This document shows positions 13,502 through 13,797 of a stretch of 13,797 nt of DNA, one piece after another. Where the stretch lies: the NCBI GenBank assembly GCA_030641505.1, contig DAOWHI010000146.1, positions 1-13,797 of the forward strand, written 5' to 3'. Position numbers and translations under genes: made by a program. Positions within the stretch are counted from its first letter, which is position 1, and the number at the start of each line of letters is the position of its first letter. The stretch comes from Gemmatimonadota bacterium (GTDB taxonomy: Bacteria; Gemmatimonadota; Gemmatimonadetes; JACCXV01; JAHWKZ01). The notes below the pieces were generated by a model that saw only the letters and a program-made list of their open reading frames with translations, had not been told where the DNA came from and ran no database searches.

Positions 13502-13797
13502 CCGAGTGACGCGGCTCACGCGCGCGCGCATTTATCCCCGCGTCGTCTGGCTGCTTCGGAAACTACCCGAGAAGCTTCACGCGCCGAGTGCTTTCGCGCT
13601 CGGTAGTCTCCTCTTCGTGTTCTATCGCCATCGGGTCGTCCAGGCGAATCTCGCGTTTGCGTTTCCCGAGTGGTCCTCGACTCAGCGCCGTCGAACCGCC
13701 TGGGCCTATTACAAGCACCTGGCCCGAGTGATGGTTGAGTCTCTCCATACGACCGATTACACAGAAGCCGAGCTTCGGGATCGGGTGGTGCTGGAGC
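13494..13797 (+). CDS. LpxL/HtrB-like lysophospholipid (lipid A) acyltransferase, N-terminal part, 3' end outside window
   Basis: The frame from GTG 13494 stays open for 101 codons to the window edge. It shows the family's N-terminus: RIYPRVVWLLRKLPEKLH, a hydrophobic segment ALGSLLFVFYRH, then VVQANLAFAFPEWSSTQRRRTAWAYYKHLARVMVESLH, matching the conserved NLxxaFPe..... and y.hl....E pattern. The family transfers acyl chains to lipid A precursors or related lipids at the inner membrane. The catalytic HxxxxD/E would come just past the window end and cannot be checked. A GTG start is supported by AGGGGGG six bases upstream. The gene follows the decayed lpxL-like copy with an 8-base overlap, which suggests a tandem duplication whose second copy is kept. 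Whether its target is lipid A or another membrane lipid is not visible. Confidence 0.82.
   Translation, partial: MDNRVTRLTRARIYPRVVWLLRKLPEKLHAPSAFALGSLLFVFYRHRVVQANLAFAFPEWSSTQRRRTAWAYYKHLARVMVESLHTTDYTEAELRDRVVLE

Noticed and set aside
1..13797. CRISPR arrays, tRNA or rRNA genes, insertion sequences, attachment sites
   Set aside because: Reading both strands by eye showed no spaced direct repeats, cloverleaf sequences, transposase motifs or paired terminal repeats.

Overview
The window looks like a GC-rich Gram-negative chromosome with tightly packed genes. LpxL/HtrB-type lipid A acyltransferase sequence, an MltD-type murein lytic transglycosylase and an N-acetylmuramoyl-L-alanine amidase imply an outer membrane and periplasmic murein turnover. 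A GWxTD-domain protein, a DUF1028 protein, a DUF885 peptidase and a bacterial deoxyhypusine-synthase-like protein together are reminiscent of Acidobacteriota or neighbouring phyla. That placement is inference from gene content only. I saw no tRNA, rRNA, CRISPR array, transposase or phage gene.

Layout. (1) 1-5080, plus strand: the C-terminal part of an amidase, an exported DUF1028 protein with a TPR-like tail, homodimeric-type glycyl-tRNA synthetase, pterin-4a-carbinolamine dehydratase, and a DUF885 metallopeptidase whose start overlaps the dehydratase stop. (2) 5061-6485, minus strand: an exported GWxTD protein whose 3' end overlaps the DUF885 gene by 20 bases. (3) 6486-6611: a divergent promoter region. 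(4) 6612-11736, plus strand: mltD-like transglycosylase, moeA, nrnA-like DHH phosphoesterase, deoxyhypusine-synthase-like gene and a stand-alone HIRAN gene. The moeA-nrnA and nrnA-dhs junctions overlap by 4 bases, so these three are very likely translationally coupled. A strong hairpin at 11741-11769 closes the run and also terminates the facing hsp20 gene. (5) 11791-12956, minus strand: hsp20 and an unrecognised 170-residue protein. (6) 13069-13797, plus strand: a decayed lpxL-like copy followed directly by the start of an apparently intact lpxL-like gene that leaves the window.

Most genes are household functions: translation, molybdenum cofactor, nucleotide recycling, murein turnover, lipid A. 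The most interesting signal is non-coding. The hsp20 gene has a near-consensus sigma-54 (-24/-12) promoter at 12345-12360 on the minus strand, with two inverted repeats upstream (12371-12417 and 12422-12447) where activator sites for an enhancer-binding protein would be expected. This suggests a small heat-shock protein under sigma-54 control. The second notable signal is the tandem lpxL arrangement in which the first copy is frameshifted and shortened. I found no clear new multi-gene defence or biosynthetic system.
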